Shown: positions 26,585 to 36,629, counted from the stretch's first letter. The stretch: 64,000 nucleotides of DNA from Ahrensia sp. (GCA_002706335.1 PAKZ01000009.1:186001-250000); one strand, 5' to 3'. Program-made: numbers and translations. Notes: generated from the sequence alone by a model not told the origin.

Positions 26585-26785
26585 ATGAGTGACTATCGCG
26601 ACAATTTCGACATGAACCCGAACATGCATTCCTACTACCAGAAAGAACGCGGAAGCCTCGTTGGCCCGCTGGTTGCGCTCGGCGTCATCCTCGTCATGAT
26701 TGTCGGCGTATTTTTCTTCTCGGGCGGCACTGGCGAAGTGCCCGGCACAGTGACACCGGCTGTAACGGCGCCCGCTGTCAACTGA
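26585..26785 (+). CDS. Short single-pass membrane protein
   Basis: A 66-residue protein after GGAAAGGAGATCGCA. It has a polar N-terminus (MSDYRDNFDMNPNMHSYYQK), one membrane segment (LVGPLVALGVILVMIVGVFFF) and a short Pro/Thr/Val-rich tail likely facing the periplasm. It resembles small conserved hypothetical proteins of Hyphomicrobiales. No function is assigned. Confidence 0.75.
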   Translation: MSDYRDNFDMNPNMHSYYQKERGSLVGPLVALGVILVMIVGVFFFSGGTGEVPGTVTPAVTAPAVN

Positions 26786-26862
26786 CGCGTTATTTAACAG
26801 GCCCCCCAGCAAATCTCGTGCGCCGGATTGACAAACGGCAGTGAAATGCCGACCTCCGGCGC

Positions 26863-27417
26863 ATGAAAATCAAGGACGCAGAAATCCTCATCATACCCGG
26901 GTACACCAATTCCGGCCCTGACCATTGGCAAAGCCGTTGGCAAGCACGAATGGAAACAGCGCGCCGGGTCGAACAGGCCGCATGGTCGAAGCCGGTATGT
27001 GAAGACTGGGTCGCGCGGGTCCGCGAAGAGATAGACCGGGCATCGCGGCCGGTCGTCCTCATCGGCCATTCCCTGGGCATCGCCGCCGCAGTTCATGCAG
27101 TCCAGGATGGAAGCAGGGTCGAAAAGGTGCGCGGCGGCTTTTTCGTCGCGCCGCCCGAAGTGGACAATCCGAAGGTGAGGCCGAAGCACCTGATGACTTT
27201 CGGCCCCTACCCGCGCAACCCGTTACCCTTTCCGTCCTTCGTCATTGCCAGCCGCAACGATTCATTCTCAAGCTTCGAAAAAGCCGAGGAAATCGCCGAT
27301 GCATGGGGCTCGTTTTTCGTGGATGCCGGCCATTCCGGACACATCAACGCCGAATCGGGGCATGGACCCTGGCCGGAGGGGCTCATGGTCTTCGCAAAAT
27401 TCATGAAGCGGATCTAG
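26863..27417 (+). CDS. RBBP9/YdeN-type serine hydrolase
   Basis: A 184-residue alpha/beta hydrolase of the RBBP9 family. It opens with ILIIPGYTNSGPDHWQSRW, the family signature. The nucleophile Ser is in LIGHSLG, the acid in ASRNDSFSS and the catalytic His in INAESGHGPWPEG at the C-terminus. The length is exactly that of the family. These are cytoplasmic hydrolases with unknown natural substrates. It converges with the aldolase gene, with 5 bp between their ends. Confidence 0.9.
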   Translation: MKIKDAEILIIPGYTNSGPDHWQSRWQARMETARRVEQAAWSKPVCEDWVARVREEIDRASRPVVLIGHSLGIAAAVHAVQDGSRVEKVRGGFFVAPPEVDNPKVRPKHLMTFGPYPRNPLPFPSFVIASRNDSFSSFEKAEEIADAWGSFFVDAGHSGHINAESGHGPWPEGLMVFAKFMKRI

Positions 27418-27422
27418 AAGCC

Positions 27423-28199
27423 TTACCGCGCAGCTCCGGCCGCCGCCATCACCGACTTCTGGCCTTCGGCGATGATAGTGAAATCCATCGCAACGGAGAT
27501 GAAGCGGAAGCCCGATTCGACATATTGTTGAACCGTGGCGGGATTGGCTGCAAATGCGCCGGCATGCTTGCCGGCCGAACGCGCGACCTCGGCGATACGG
27601 GCGACTGCCTCCTGCATGTCGGAAAGCGCCGGATCGACCGTCGCCCCGCCCGACCACGCGATCGAGAAATCCGACGGCCCGAGAAACAATCCGTCAATCC
27701 CATCGATCGCCGCAATCTCTTCGGCGATCTCGAACGCTTCCCGCGTTTCGATCATCGCGAAGGACACGGTTTTCGCATTGGCCGACTTCAAAAAAGCCGG
27801 TCCGCCAGTGACACCGCGCATCTGCAGGGCGCGCGATGCGCCCCAGGAGCGACCGCCGACCGGCGGATATTTCACCGCATCGCGAAAGGCGATCGCATCC
27901 TCGACCGAGTTGATCATCGGCGCGACGACCGCATCGGCGCCGAAATCCAGCGCGCGCGAGGCTGTGCCGAAATCTCCGAGCGGCACACGCACCGCCACGA
28001 CCTTGCCGGCCTTGATCAGGGGAACCATGCCGTTGAGCACGCTTTCGATGTGGTGACCGCCGTGCTGCATGTCCATCGTGACGGCGTCGAAGGGACCCAG
28101 CGCGAACTGCTCGAGAAGGCCCGTCTCCGGAATCGAGGACCAGACGGTAAGGACCGTCTCATCGGCGGCGAGACGATCGGCAAGCGTGTACTCGTGCAT
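27423..28199 (-). CDS. HpcH/HpaI-family class II aldolase
   Basis: A 258-residue aldolase of the HpcH/HpaI family, metal-dependent enzymes that cleave 2-keto-3-deoxy acids. Family features are DMQHGGH (the catalytic His region), the arginine in AVRVPLGD, GADAVVAPMINSVEDA with the metal-binding region nearby, AMIETREAFE with the metal-ligand Glu, and GLFLGPSDFSIAWSG. Length is typical. No catabolic partner genes adjoin it, so the physiological substrate is open. It lies 8 bp downstream of the DUF1476 gene. Confidence 0.9.
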   Translation of the reverse strand: MHEYTLADRLAADETVLTVWSSIPETGLLEQFALGPFDAVTMDMQHGGHHIESVLNGMVPLIKAGKVVAVRVPLGDFGTASRALDFGADAVVAPMINSVEDAIAFRDAVKYPPVGGRSWGASRALQMRGVTGGPAFLKSANAKTVSFAMIETREAFEIAEEIAAIDGIDGLFLGPSDFSIAWSGGATVDPALSDMQEAVARIAEVARSAGKHAGAFAANPATVQQYVESGFRFISVAMDFTIIAEGQKSVMAAAGAAR

Positions 28200-28207
28200 G
28201 TATCGGA

Positions 28208-28525
28208 TCAGCCGTTCTTTACCTGCTCGATGGCTTCGGCCAAGAGCTCTTCCATGGTGCGGCGAATCTGATGATCCGACTGCTCGATACCGGCGGCATC
28301 GAAATCGCCGCGGATCTTGCGGAACACGTCCTCGTGGCCGGCTTCCTCGAAATCGGCGAGTACGACTTCTTTCGCGTAAGCATCAGCCTCTTCGCCGGTC
28401 TTGCCGAGCTTCTCGGCAGCCCACAGGCCAAGCAACTTGTTACGACGCGCCTCTGCCTTGAAGCGGAGCTCTTCGTCGTGGGCGAACTTGTTCTCGTAGG
28501 CGTCCTCGCGGTCTTTCATCGACAT
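28208..28525 (-). CDS. DUF1476 protein, F1-ATPase zeta-subunit type
   Basis: A 105-residue helical protein of the DUF1476 family, known in alphaproteobacteria as the zeta subunit, a natural inhibitor of F1F0-ATP synthase. The N-terminus MSMKDREDAYENKFAHDEELRF is highly characteristic, followed by LLGLWAAEKLG and DFEEAGHEDVFRKIRGDF. The start after GGAGATCGCC is preferred over an ATG 12 bases upstream. The N-terminal segment is the part that inserts into the ATPase in studied homologues. Confidence 0.93.
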   Translation of the reverse strand: MSMKDREDAYENKFAHDEELRFKAEARRNKLLGLWAAEKLGKTGEEADAYAKEVVLADFEEAGHEDVFRKIRGDFDAAGIEQSDHQIRRTMEELLAEAIEQVKNG

Positions 28526-28764
28526 GGCGATCTCCATGGAAACTCGGCCGGCATCGGGTGCTGTGCCGATAGGTTAATTTGTAAGGACGTCTAAATCAAA
28601 AGGCCGTTAAAATATCAACAAGCTTGCGGCCCCGCCGTGCTCGCGGCGTAAAATGATTGGAAAGAGCCCGCCACCGTTTGTGATTGCGCCGCGATTGGAG
28701 TAAACGGCGCAAATGACAGATCCGGCGCCCCGCGCCGAAGTTTCCAGGGCAGAGCAAGCACTCC

Positions 28765-29529
28765 ATGAAACAACGCCGCCGCATCTATGAAGGCAAGGCC
28801 AAGATTCTCTATGAAGGCCCCGAGCCCGGCACGCTGGTCCAGTTCTTCAAGGACGACGCGACGGCCTTCAACAGCAAGAAGCACGACGTAATCGAGGGCA
28901 AGGGTGTCCTCAACAACCGGATTTCCGAGCACATCTTCACGAATCTCAACCGGATCGGCATTCCGACGCATTTCATCAAGCGTCTGAACATGCGCGAACA
29001 ACTGATCCGCGAAGTCGAGATCATTCCGCTGGAAGTCGTGGTGCGCAACGTTGCCGCAGGCTCGATTTCCAAGCGCCTCGGGATCGAGGAAGGGACCGTT
29101 CTGCCGCGCTCGGTGATCGAGTTCTACTACAAGGCGGATGCGCTGGACGATCCGATGGTGACCGAAGAGCATGTGACCGCCTTCGGCTGGGCGAGCCCGC
29201 AGGAAATCGACGACATCATGGCGCTTGCCATCCGCGTCAACGACTTCCTGACCGGCCTTTTCCTCGGTATCGGCATCCAGCTCGTCGACTTCAAGATCGA
29301 ATGTGGCCGCCTCTATGAAGGCGACATGATGCGCATTGTCGTCGCCGACGAGATTTCGCCCGACTCCTGCCGCCTGTGGGACATCAAGACCAACGAGAAG
29401 CTCGACAAGGACCGTTTCCGCCGCGACATGGGCGGTCTCGTCGAAGCCTATCAGGAAGTCGCCCTCCGGCTCGGAATCATGAACGAAAACGATTCGCCGC
29501 GCCCCAAGGGGCCGGTGCTGGTGAAGTAA
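28765..29529 (+). CDS. purC: Phosphoribosylaminoimidazole-succinocarboxamide synthase
   Basis: A 254-residue SAICAR synthetase, which joins CAIR with aspartate using ATP. Conserved motifs are [12 protein letters not shown] at the start, [29 protein letters not shown] and [13 protein letters not shown]. Length is standard. It is followed after 16 bp by purS. The 239-bp gap upstream, shared with the divergent DUF1476 gene, should contain the promoter. Confidence 0.97.
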   Translation: MKQRRRIYEGKAKILYEGPEPGTLVQFFKDDATAFNSKKHDVIEGKGVLNNRISEHIFTNLNRIGIPTHFIKRLNMREQLIREVEIIPLEVVVRNVAAGSISKRLGIEEGTVLPRSVIEFYYKADALDDPMVTEEHVTAFGWASPQEIDDIMALAIRVNDFLTGLFLGIGIQLVDFKIECGRLYEGDMMRIVVADEISPDSCRLWDIKTNEKLDKDRFRRDMGGLVEAYQEVALRLGIMNENDSPRPKGPVLVK

Positions 29530-29545
29530 CGGCCGGACAGGAACC

Positions 29546-29788
29546 ATGATCAAGGCACGCGTGACCGTCACGCTGAAAAACGGCGTTCTCGACCCGCAGG
29601 GCAAGGCCATCGAAGGCGCATTGCACGCACTCGACTTCTCCGACGTCGCCAAGGTGCGCCAGGGCAAGGTCTTCGACCTCGAACTCGACACGGCGGACCG
29701 CGCCAAGGCCGAAACCGAGCTGAAGGCAATGTGCGAGAAGCTTCTCGCCAACACGGTCATCGAGGATTTCGCGGTGGAAGTCGAATAG
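29546..29788 (+). CDS. purS: FGAM synthase subunit PurS
   Basis: An 80-residue PurS, the small bridging subunit of the three-part phosphoribosylformylglycinamidine synthase (PurS-PurQ-PurL). Typical sequence: KARVTVTLKNGVLDPQGKAIEGALHALDF at the start and LLANTVIEDFAVEVE at the end. purQ and purL lie downstream in the same direction, completing the enzyme. Confidence 0.97.
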   Translation: MIKARVTVTLKNGVLDPQGKAIEGALHALDFSDVAKVRQGKVFDLELDTADRAKAETELKAMCEKLLANTVIEDFAVEVE

Positions 29789-29946
29789 CGACACGTATGG
29801 CGTGCCGCTTTGAAACACCGCTGTATCGCGACTGTGCAACGAATTAACCACAGCGATTGTTTTCGGCCCGATACGCGCGCGCCTTAACCGCATTTTGGCG
29901 CGTGCCGGCCTAGATTGCCCCAACGAACGCGTTGGGATTCCAGGCC

Positions 29947-31020
29947 ATGGGCACCAAGGAAAGATACCACTGGGTCGATGCCGCCAAGGGCATCTCCATC
30001 ATCCTCGTGGTGATGATGTATTCGGCCCACAATGTCGGCAAATACACCGGCGATATCGGCGTCCTTCATTATATCATCGGATTCGCGACGCCATTCCGGA
30101 TGCCGGAATTCTTCCTGATTTCGGGCCTGTTCCTCAGCCAGGTCATCGCGCGCGACTGGAAGCGCTACGCCGACCGCCGCGTCATGCATTATTTCTATTT
30201 CTACGCCATCTGGGTCACCATCGACATCGTTCTCAAGCTGGGCGTCGCGGGCCAGGACATCCCCGGCATGGTCAGGGGCCTCGCCGGAGCCGTCGTGCAG
30301 CCCTATGGCGTCTGGTGGTTCATCTACATGCTGGGTGTTTTCAGCCTGGCGGCGAAGCTTGCCTGGCAGTTCAAGCTGCCGCACTGGCTGGTCCTCGGCG
30401 CAGCGGCGCTGCTGCAGATGGTGCCCATTGACGTGCCGAGCTACGCGGTGACGCAGTTCTGCGCCTATTTCGTCTTCTTCTATCTCGGCTACGCCGCCTC
30501 GCCGTTGGTGTTCCGGATCGTCGAAGCTGCAGCCGCGCGCCCGATACCTGCCGTACTGGGGCTGGTTGTCTGGGCGATTGCGGAGACCTTTCTGGTTTTC
30601 TGGCCGGAGAACGTGATGCTGCCGATGGACATGAAGATGGGGTATTCCGCCTTCCCGCCGCTGCATCTCGCACTTGCCGTTGCCGGTGCTGTCGCCATCT
30701 GCGTCGGCGCGGCTCTGCTGATGAAACTTCCGCTGATGGGCTGGCTGCGCTGGCTGGGCGAGCATTCGCTCGTCGTCTATCTCGCCTTCACCATTCCGAT
30801 GTCGGCGATCCGCATCGTCTCCATGAAGCTTGGCTTCAACGATACAAGCCTTCTCAGTTGTACTGTGCTGGTCGGCGCAATCCTCGCACCCGTGGTGCTC
30901 TATCTGATCATCCAGCGCATCGGTTTCGGTCGCTTCCTGTTCGAGCGTCCGTCTTGGGCGCATATTCCGGGCACGCCGGGCAGCCGTAACGCTACCCGCG
31001 CTCCTGTTCCGGCCGAATAG
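29947..31020 (+). CDS. Acyltransferase-3-family membrane protein
   Basis: A 357-residue inner-membrane protein with about ten segments. The opening YHWVDAAKGISIILVVMMYSAHN is the classical start of acyltransferase family 3, followed by FRMPEFFLISGLFLS. These enzymes O-acylate surface sugars or glycolipids. The substrate is unknown and no glycan genes adjoin. It is set between purS and purQ. The ATG at 29947 is used; a TTG 15 bases upstream is in frame. Confidence 0.85.
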   Translation: MGTKERYHWVDAAKGISIILVVMMYSAHNVGKYTGDIGVLHYIIGFATPFRMPEFFLISGLFLSQVIARDWKRYADRRVMHYFYFYAIWVTIDIVLKLGVAGQDIPGMVRGLAGAVVQPYGVWWFIYMLGVFSLAAKLAWQFKLPHWLVLGAAALLQMVPIDVPSYAVTQFCAYFVFFYLGYAASPLVFRIVEAAAARPIPAVLGLVVWAIAETFLVFWPENVMLPMDMKMGYSAFPPLHLALAVAGAVAICVGAALLMKLPLMGWLRWLGEHSLVVYLAFTIPMSAIRIVSMKLGFNDTSLLSCTVLVGAILAPVVLYLIIQRIGFGRFLFERPSWAHIPGTPGSRNATRAPVPAE

Positions 31021-31029
31021 GGTATCAAT

Positions 31030-31060
31030 TTTGCCCGTTATGCCGTGCATGACGGGCAAA
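31030..31060 (+). repeat. Inverted repeat after the acyltransferase gene
   Basis: TTTGCCCGT (31030-31038) pairs with ACGGGCAAA (31052-31060). There is no T-run on either side, so it may be a weak transcript end or a binding site in the purQ leader. Confidence 0.4.
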
Positions 31061-31135
31061 CCCTCTCGTCACGGTCGCGTGCTTCGGCTATGAAGCGGGC
31101 AAATCGCACGCTCCTCCAGGACAGCCAAACGCGCC

Positions 31136-31816
31136 ATGAAATCTGCCGTCATCCTGCTCCCCGGCCTCAATCGCGACCGCGACATGATCGCCGCGCTCAC
31201 CAAGATCTCCGGCAAGCCTCCGGTCACTGTTTGGCAGACCGACACGGAAATTCCCGATGTCGACCTCGTCGTCATCCCCGGCGGCTTCTCCTATGGCGAC
31301 TACCTGCGCTGCGGCGCAATCGGCGCGCGCATGCCGGTGATGGATGCAATCCGCCGCAAGGCCGAATCGGGCGTGCGGGTCATGGGCGTGTGCAACGGCT
31401 TCCAGATCCTGCTCGAAGCTGGCCTGCTGCCAGGCGCGCTGATGCGAAACGCCTCTCTGAAATTCGTCTGCAAGGAAGTGAAGCTGGAAGTCGTCAACGC
31501 CGACACAACCTTCAGCCGAGCCTATGCGCAGGGCCAGGTCATCCGCTGTCCTGTCGCCCATCATGACGGCAACTACTTCGCGGATGCAGAAACCCTCGCC
31601 CGCATGAACGGCAACGGCCAGGTGGTATTCCGCTACGCCGAAGGCACGAACCCGAACGGTTCGATCGAGGATATCGCCGGGATCGTCAACGAGGCCGGCA
31701 ACGTGCTCGGAATGATGCCCCACCCCGAAAACCTGATCGAGCCGGCTCATGGCGGCTCCGACGGGCGCGGCATATTCGAAAGCGCGCTCGATCTGCTGGG
31801 GAAGGCCGCGGCGTGA
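31136..31816 (+). CDS. purQ: FGAM synthase glutaminase subunit PurQ
   Basis: A 226-residue class I glutamine amidotransferase that delivers ammonia to PurL. The catalytic triad is visible: Cys86 (MGVCNGFQ), His196 and Glu198 (MMPHPENL). Further signatures are [16 protein letters not shown] near residue 45 and [19 protein letters not shown]. The length fits the small PurQ that works with PurS and small PurL. Its stop overlaps the GTG start of the following lipoprotein gene. Confidence 0.97.
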   Translation: MKSAVILLPGLNRDRDMIAALTKISGKPPVTVWQTDTEIPDVDLVVIPGGFSYGDYLRCGAIGARMPVMDAIRRKAESGVRVMGVCNGFQILLEAGLLPGALMRNASLKFVCKEVKLEVVNADTTFSRAYAQGQVIRCPVAHHDGNYFADAETLARMNGNGQVVFRYAEGTNPNGSIEDIAGIVNEAGNVLGMMPHPENLIEPAHGGSDGRGIFESALDLLGKAAA

Positions 31817-32226
31817 ACCATATCTGCGGTCGCAATCGCCTCGCCTGGACGCCGATTGCGGCGTCACTGGCTATATCCGGCTGTGTCGGCGAGCGGGCTG
31901 GCGGCACCTTGGCCATCGAAGTCGATTCATCCAAGGCGGTCAGCGTATTGTCCACCGTAAACGAACTGGGGCAGAAATGCTGGTTCCGTTCGGGCGACCG
32001 GGAATTCCGGCATCTGGCCCTCATTCCGGAACTCGATACGAGAATCGGCAACCCGAGACTGCTTGTTGTGGAGAGAGGCAAGTCTACCGGGCTGCCGAAA
32101 CTCGTTATCGAAGCGACCGGCGATCCTGTGAAAATCACCACTTATGGGCCGCTTGCATCCGAATCGGTTTCGTCGCGGATCAACAACGATGTCGCCGCCT
32201 GGACGACCGGAAAGAGCACCTGCTAG
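31813..32226 (+). CDS. Putative lipoprotein of unknown function
   Basis: A 137-residue protein starting with GTG, which overlaps the purQ stop (GTGA). The N-terminus ends in the lipobox-like ISGC (Cys24), so it is probably a lipoprotein. The rest ([50 protein letters not shown]) matches no family I recognise. Two further cysteines could form a disulfide in the periplasm. Confidence 0.72.
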   Translation: MNHICGRNRLAWTPIAASLAISGCVGERAGGTLAIEVDSSKAVSVLSTVNELGQKCWFRSGDREFRHLALIPELDTRIGNPRLLVVERGKSTGLPKLVIEATGDPVKITTYGPLASESVSSRINNDVAAWTTGKSTC

Positions 32227-32244
32227 GGCGCTCCCTCCTTCATT

Positions 32245-32499
32245 TTATTTGCGATACCACCAGATCGGCTTGCTCGCCTCGGTGAGCGCCTGGTCGCGCG
32301 TGACGCCGATGTCGCGAAGCTGATCGTCGCTGAGATGTCGCAAGTGCCGCCGGGAGCGCTGTTTGAGCAGTCGCGCACGCATCGCCGCCACGAAAATCTT
32401 CGCCCAGACATTGAGCGGTACTGCGCCAATGCCGGCAAATGTCCTGTCGCCGATGCGTACAGGGCCATTGTGAGGCATGATTGTATCAATTGATACCAT
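32245..32499 (-). CDS. DUF1127-containing small protein
   Basis: An 84-residue protein whose C-terminal half is a DUF1127 motif: RSRRHLRHLSDDQLRDIGVTRDQA, ending KPIWWYRK. DUF1127 motifs are basic, RNA- or regulator-associated modules common in alphaproteobacteria. The ATG at 32499 follows GGAAGGGTCAGGACA. A perfect 14-bp palindrome lies within codons 2-6. It diverges from a MocR-type regulator across only 82 bp, which suggests that the regulator may control it. Confidence 0.85.
   Translation of the reverse strand: MVSIDTIMPHNGPVRIGDRTFAGIGAVPLNVWAKIFVAAMRARLLKQRSRRHLRHLSDDQLRDIGVTRDQALTEASKPIWWYRK
32483..32496. promoter_or_regulatory. Perfect 14-bp palindrome at the start of the DUF1127 gene
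   Basis: GTATCAATTGATAC is a perfect palindrome located just after the start codon of the DUF1127 gene and about 90 bp from the MocR start. It could be a regulator binding site, possibly for the adjacent MocR protein. Confidence 0.4.
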
Positions 32500-32544
32500 T
32501 GTCCTGACCCTTCCTGGTTTGGATTGTTACAGAGCCTGCCTACA

Positions 32545-32574
32545 TTGACTCGCATTGACCCTCAATATTATAAT
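32545..32574 (+). promoter_or_regulatory. Promoter of the MocR gene (likely leaderless)
   Basis: TTGACT (32545-32550), an 18-bp spacer and a consensus TATAAT (32569-32574). The predicted start point coincides with the ATG at 32582, and there is no Shine-Dalgarno sequence, so the mRNA is probably leaderless. Two ATTGAC direct repeats, 10 bp apart, span the -35 region. Confidence 0.65.
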
Positions 32575-32581
32575 TGTCACC

Positions 32582-34015
32582 ATGACAAATTGGCTACCCG
32601 ACATAAGGACCGGCGACGGTCCGCTCTACGCCCGCCTCGCCGGCCGCATCGAAAACGCAATTGAAACCGGCGATTTGCCTTCGGGCGCGAAGCTCCCTCC
32701 GCAACGCAACCTCGCCTTCGACCTCGGTGTGACCGTCGGCACGGTCAGCCGGGCCTACCAGATCGTGCGCGAACGCGGATTGGTATCCGGCGAAGTCGGA
32801 CGCGGAACCTATGTCATGGAACGGCAGGCCGACGAGATCCGCCCTGCCCCGGCGATCAGACAGGCTCCGGCACCGCGAGGCGGCGAGCGGTCTCCCCTTG
32901 TCGACAATACAATCGCCATGACTTCGACGGCCGCCGCAAATGTCGGACAAGGCCCGCTGATCGGCGAGATCATCGGCAAGGCGAGCGTGGAAACCGGCTA
33001 TGCCGGCATAGACTATATTCGCAGCATTCCATCATCCTGGCAGGAGGCCGGCAGCCAGTGGCTGGCGCATAATGGGTGGACGCCGGATCCCGGCACGGTG
33101 ATCCCGACACTTGGGGTTCATGCGGGCATCATGGCCGCCGTCACAGCGGTATCGACGATCGGCGACCGCATTGCCTTCGAGGAATTGTGCTATCCGGCGA
33201 CCCCGCGCGCCGTGGCGATGTCCGGTCGGCGCGTCGCCCGGCTCAAATCGACCCCGGACGGTATCGATCCGGAAGATTTCGAACATGTCTGCGCACAGCA
33301 GCACCCCAAGGCGCTCGTGCTGGTCGCGACACTCAACAATCCGACGCTCGGCACGGTCTCAGAGGAAAACCGCCAGCGCATCGTTGAAATCGCCCGGCGC
33401 TACAATGTCTGGATCATCGAGGACAACATCTATGGCGGCCTCAAGGACCAGTCACCGACCCCTATTGCGTCGATGGCGCCGGAACGCACCTTTCACCTCG
33501 ACGGCTTGTCAAAATCGGTCTCGGCAGGGCTCCGCTCCGGCTGGATCTCCTGCCCCAAAGGCACGCTGACCCGCGTCGTCAACGCACATCGCCTGCTGAC
33601 CGGCGGTGCGCCGTTCCTGCTCAAGGAAACCGCCGCTCGCCTCGTCCTCTCGGGCGAAGCGACCAGAATTCGCTCACGCGTCCGCGAGATCATCGCCAAA
33701 CGCTCCAACCTTGCCGTTGAATGGCTTTCAGCCGCCAATCCCGATGTGGAAGTACGAAGCGATCCGGACTGTCCGTTCGTCTGGCTGACGCTGCCCGACC
33801 CGTGGCTGCCCGGCACATTCGGCAAGGCGGCGCGTGAGGTCGGCGTGGCCGTCGACGTAGCCGATGAATACAAGATCGGTGCGATAAGCTACCCTTGTCC
33901 CAATGTCCGCATTTCGCTGACCGGACCGCTGAGCGACGCCCAACTCGAACAAGGCCTCGCCGCACTTGCGGATTTGTTGTCCTCGCCATCGCTGAATTTC
34001 GACTCCTACGAATAG
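32582..34015 (+). CDS. MocR-type transcriptional regulator (GntR wHTH + aminotransferase domain)
   Basis: A 477-residue PLP-dependent regulator. The N-terminal winged helix (LYARLAGRIENAIETGDLPSGAKLPPQRNLAFDLGVTVGTVSRAYQ, in part) covers about residues 15-75. The rest is a class I aminotransferase-like domain with ATLNNPTLGTVS, EDNIYGGL and the PLP-lysine at about Lys311 (LDGLSKSVSAG). MocR proteins sense amino acids or vitamin B6 through the domain and usually do not transaminate. The divergent DUF1127 gene is a likely target. A start 27 bases upstream is possible, but the promoter position favours this ATG. Confidence 0.9.
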   Translation: MTNWLPDIRTGDGPLYARLAGRIENAIETGDLPSGAKLPPQRNLAFDLGVTVGTVSRAYQIVRERGLVSGEVGRGTYVMERQADEIRPAPAIRQAPAPRGGERSPLVDNTIAMTSTAAANVGQGPLIGEIIGKASVETGYAGIDYIRSIPSSWQEAGSQWLAHNGWTPDPGTVIPTLGVHAGIMAAVTAVSTIGDRIAFEELCYPATPRAVAMSGRRVARLKSTPDGIDPEDFEHVCAQQHPKALVLVATLNNPTLGTVSEENRQRIVEIARRYNVWIIEDNIYGGLKDQSPTPIASMAPERTFHLDGLSKSVSAGLRSGWISCPKGTLTRVVNAHRLLTGGAPFLLKETAARLVLSGEATRIRSRVREIIAKRSNLAVEWLSAANPDVEVRSDPDCPFVWLTLPDPWLPGTFGKAAREVGVAVDVADEYKIGAISYPCPNVRISLTGPLSDAQLEQGLAALADLLSSPSLNFDSYE

Positions 34016-34140
34016 CAAATATCATCCGGAGCGGAGCAATCCACACCTGTCCGCAGCCGATGCAGGCAGGCCGCTTGTCCTGCCTGCCGCCAGAGTGATA
34101 GCACGGCGTCAGGCCGAACCTCCCGAGATCCATCGCTGTC

Positions 34141-36390
34141 ATGACAATCCGAAATTCGATCCCCATCACGTCCGAACTCGTCGAAGCCCACGGCATCACG
34201 CCGGACGAATATGAGCGCATTCTGGAACTGACCGGGCGCGAACCGACATTCACCGAACTCGGCATCTGGTCGGCGATGTGGAACGAACATTGTTCCTACA
34301 AGTCCTCCAAGAAGTGGTTGAAGACGCTGCCGACCACCGGCCCGCAGGTGATCCAGGGCCCCGGAGAAAACGCCGGCGTTGTCGATATCGGAGATGGCGA
34401 CTGCGTGGTTTTCAAAATGGAGAGCCATAATCACCCCTCCTACATCGAACCCTATCAGGGCGCGGCGACGGGCGTCGGCGGCATCCTGCGCGACGTCTTC
34501 ACCATGGGCGCGCGGCCGGTCGCGGCGATGAACGCATTGCGCTTCGGCGAACCGAACCATCCGAAGACTCGCCATCTCGTTTCGGGCGTCGTGTCGGGCG
34601 TCGGCGGATACGGCAACTCCTTCGGCGTGCCGACGGTCGGCGGCGAAGTCGAGTTCGATGCGCGCTACAATGGCAACATCCTCGTCAACGCTTTTGCCGC
34701 AGGCATCGCCAAGACCGATGCGATCTTCCTGTCGGAGGCCAAGGGTGTCGGCTTGCCGGTCGTCTATCTCGGCGCCAAGACCGGACGCGATGGCGTCGGC
34801 GGCGCGACCATGGCCTCGGCGGAATTCGGCGACGATATCGACCAGAAGCGTCCGACCGTACAGGTCGGCGACCCGTTCACCGAGAAGTGCCTGCTGGAAG
34901 CCTGTCTCGAACTGATGGCGTCCGGCGCGGTCATCGCGATCCAGGACATGGGCGCGGCCGGCCTCACCTGCTCCGCCGTCGAGATGGGTGCAAAAGGCAA
35001 TCTCGGCATCCTGCTCGACCTGGACAAGGTGCCGGTGCGCGAAGAACGGATGACGGCCTACGAAATGATGCTATCGGAAAGCCAAGAGCGCATGCTCATG
35101 GTGCTGCGGCCTGAAAAGGAAGCCGAGGCTGAAGCCATCTTCCACAAATGGGGCCTCGACTTTGCCATCGTCGGCGAGACGACGGACGACCTCAGGTTCC
35201 GTATCCTCCACGAAGGCGAGGAAGTCGCCAATCTGCCGATCAAGGAACTGGGCGACGAGGCGCCGGAATATGACCGGCCGTGGATGACGCCGGGTCTCTA
35301 CCAGGAGATCGAAACTTCGCAATTCGCCGAGCCGGAGGATTACAGTGTCGCGCTGAAACAGATCCTCGGTTCGCCCAACATGGCGTCGCGACGCTGGGTA
35401 TGGGAGCAATATGATACGCTGATCCAGGGCAATTCGCTGCAACTGCCGGGCGGCGATGCCGGTGTCGTACGCGTCGACGGCCACGAGACCAAGGCACTCG
35501 CTTTCTCCTCCGACGTGACGCCGCGCTATTGCGAGGCCGACCCGTTCGAAGGCGGCAAACAGGCGGTCGCCGAATGCTGGCGCAACATCACCGCCACGGG
35601 CGCGGAGCCTCTGGCGGCGACCGACAATCTCAATTTCGGTAATCCGCAGCGCCCCGAGATCATGGGCCAGTTGGTCCGCGCCATCGAGGGTATCGGCGAG
35701 GCCTGCACGGCGCTCGGCTTCCCCATCGTCTCCGGCAATGTTTCGCTTTACAACGAAACCAATGGCGAGGGCATCCTGCCGACACCGACCATCGCCGGTG
35801 TCGGGTTGCTGCCGGACTATTCGGTCATGGCGCGCATCTCGACCATGCAGGAGGGGGACACGATCTTCCTGCTCGGCGGCGACGGCACTCATCTCGGCCA
35901 GTCCATTTTCAACCGCATCGTCAACGAGCGCATGGACGGCCCGCCGCCGCCGGTCGACCTCTACGCCGAAAAACGCAATGGCGATTTCGTCCGCTCGGCG
36001 ATCCGCAACAGACAGGTGACCGCCTGCCACGATCTGTCCGACGGCGGAATGCTGGTTGCGCTCGCGGAAATGTGTATCGGCGCCTCCAAGGGCGCGACGA
36101 TCGATGCGGGCGACACGGCCCTCGCCCATGCGCTCCTCTTCGGCGAGGACCAGGGTCGCTATCTCGTCACCGTGCCGACCGAAACCGCCCGTTTCTTCGC
36201 GCTGAACGCGGAAGGCGCCGGCGTGCCGTTCCGGGAACTTGGTGTTGTGGGCGGCGACATGCTCTCATTGACGGCACCAGTGCAGGCAGCCATATCTGTG
36301 AAAGAACTGGCCGGCATCCATGAAGCCTGGTTCCCGGAATTCATGGACACCGCGCGCCGCGCGCAAGCCGCCGAAGAGGAGATCGCCTGA
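34141..36390 (+). CDS. purL: FGAM synthase subunit PurL
   Basis: A 749-residue small-type PurL, the ATP-dependent synthetase subunit that converts FGAR to FGAM with ammonia from PurQ. Motifs are [16 protein letters not shown] (residues ~40-55), [11 protein letters not shown] with the metal/nucleotide site, [16 protein letters not shown] and [12 protein letters not shown], and the second-half [14 protein letters not shown]. The size is right for the PurSQL complex. Its stop overlaps the bolA start. Confidence 0.98.
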   Translation: MTIRNSIPITSELVEAHGITPDEYERILELTGREPTFTELGIWSAMWNEHCSYKSSKKWLKTLPTTGPQVIQGPGENAGVVDIGDGDCVVFKMESHNHPSYIEPYQGAATGVGGILRDVFTMGARPVAAMNALRFGEPNHPKTRHLVSGVVSGVGGYGNSFGVPTVGGEVEFDARYNGNILVNAFAAGIAKTDAIFLSEAKGVGLPVVYLGAKTGRDGVGGATMASAEFGDDIDQKRPTVQVGDPFTEKCLLEACLELMASGAVIAIQDMGAAGLTCSAVEMGAKGNLGILLDLDKVPVREERMTAYEMMLSESQERMLMVLRPEKEAEAEAIFHKWGLDFAIVGETTDDLRFRILHEGEEVANLPIKELGDEAPEYDRPWMTPGLYQEIETSQFAEPEDYSVALKQILGSPNMASRRWVWEQYDTLIQGNSLQLPGGDAGVVRVDGHETKALAFSSDVTPRYCEADPFEGGKQAVAECWRNITATGAEPLAATDNLNFGNPQRPEIMGQLVRAIEGIGEACTALGFPIVSGNVSLYNETNGEGILPTPTIAGVGLLPDYSVMARISTMQEGDTIFLLGGDGTHLGQSIFNRIVNERMDGPPPPVDLYAEKRNGDFVRSAIRNRQVTACHDLSDGGMLVALAEMCIGASKGATIDAGDTALAHALLFGEDQGRYLVTVPTETARFFALNAEGAGVPFRELGVVGGDMLSLTAPVQAAISVKELAGIHEAWFPEFMDTARRAQAAEEEIA

Positions 36391-36623
36391 TGCCCATGAA
36401 CGCCACGGAAATCGAAAAGATGATCAAGGCGGGAATACCCGACGCAAAGGTCACAATTCGCGACCTGGCCGGGGACGGCGATCATTACGCGGCCGAAGTG
36501 GTTTCGGAGAGCTTCCGCGGCAAGTCGCGCGTGCAGCAGCATCAGATGGTCTACCAGGCCCTGCAGGGCAATATGGGCGGCGTGTTGCATGCCCTCGCCC
36601 TGCAGACCTCCGCGCCGGATTAA
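36390..36623 (+). CDS. BolA family protein
   Basis: A 77-residue BolA-like protein. The family pattern is clear: IEKMIKAGIPDAKVTIRDLAGDGDHYAAEVVSESF, then GKSRVQQHQMVYQALQGNMGG with the conserved His. BolA proteins pair with CGFS monothiol glutaredoxins to hold or sense an iron-sulfur cluster; the matching glutaredoxin is encoded 375 bp downstream. The start A overlaps the last base of the purL stop. Confidence 0.95.
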   Translation: MPMNATEIEKMIKAGIPDAKVTIRDLAGDGDHYAAEVVSESFRGKSRVQQHQMVYQALQGNMGGVLHALALQTSAPD

Positions 36624-36629
36624 GCGCCC

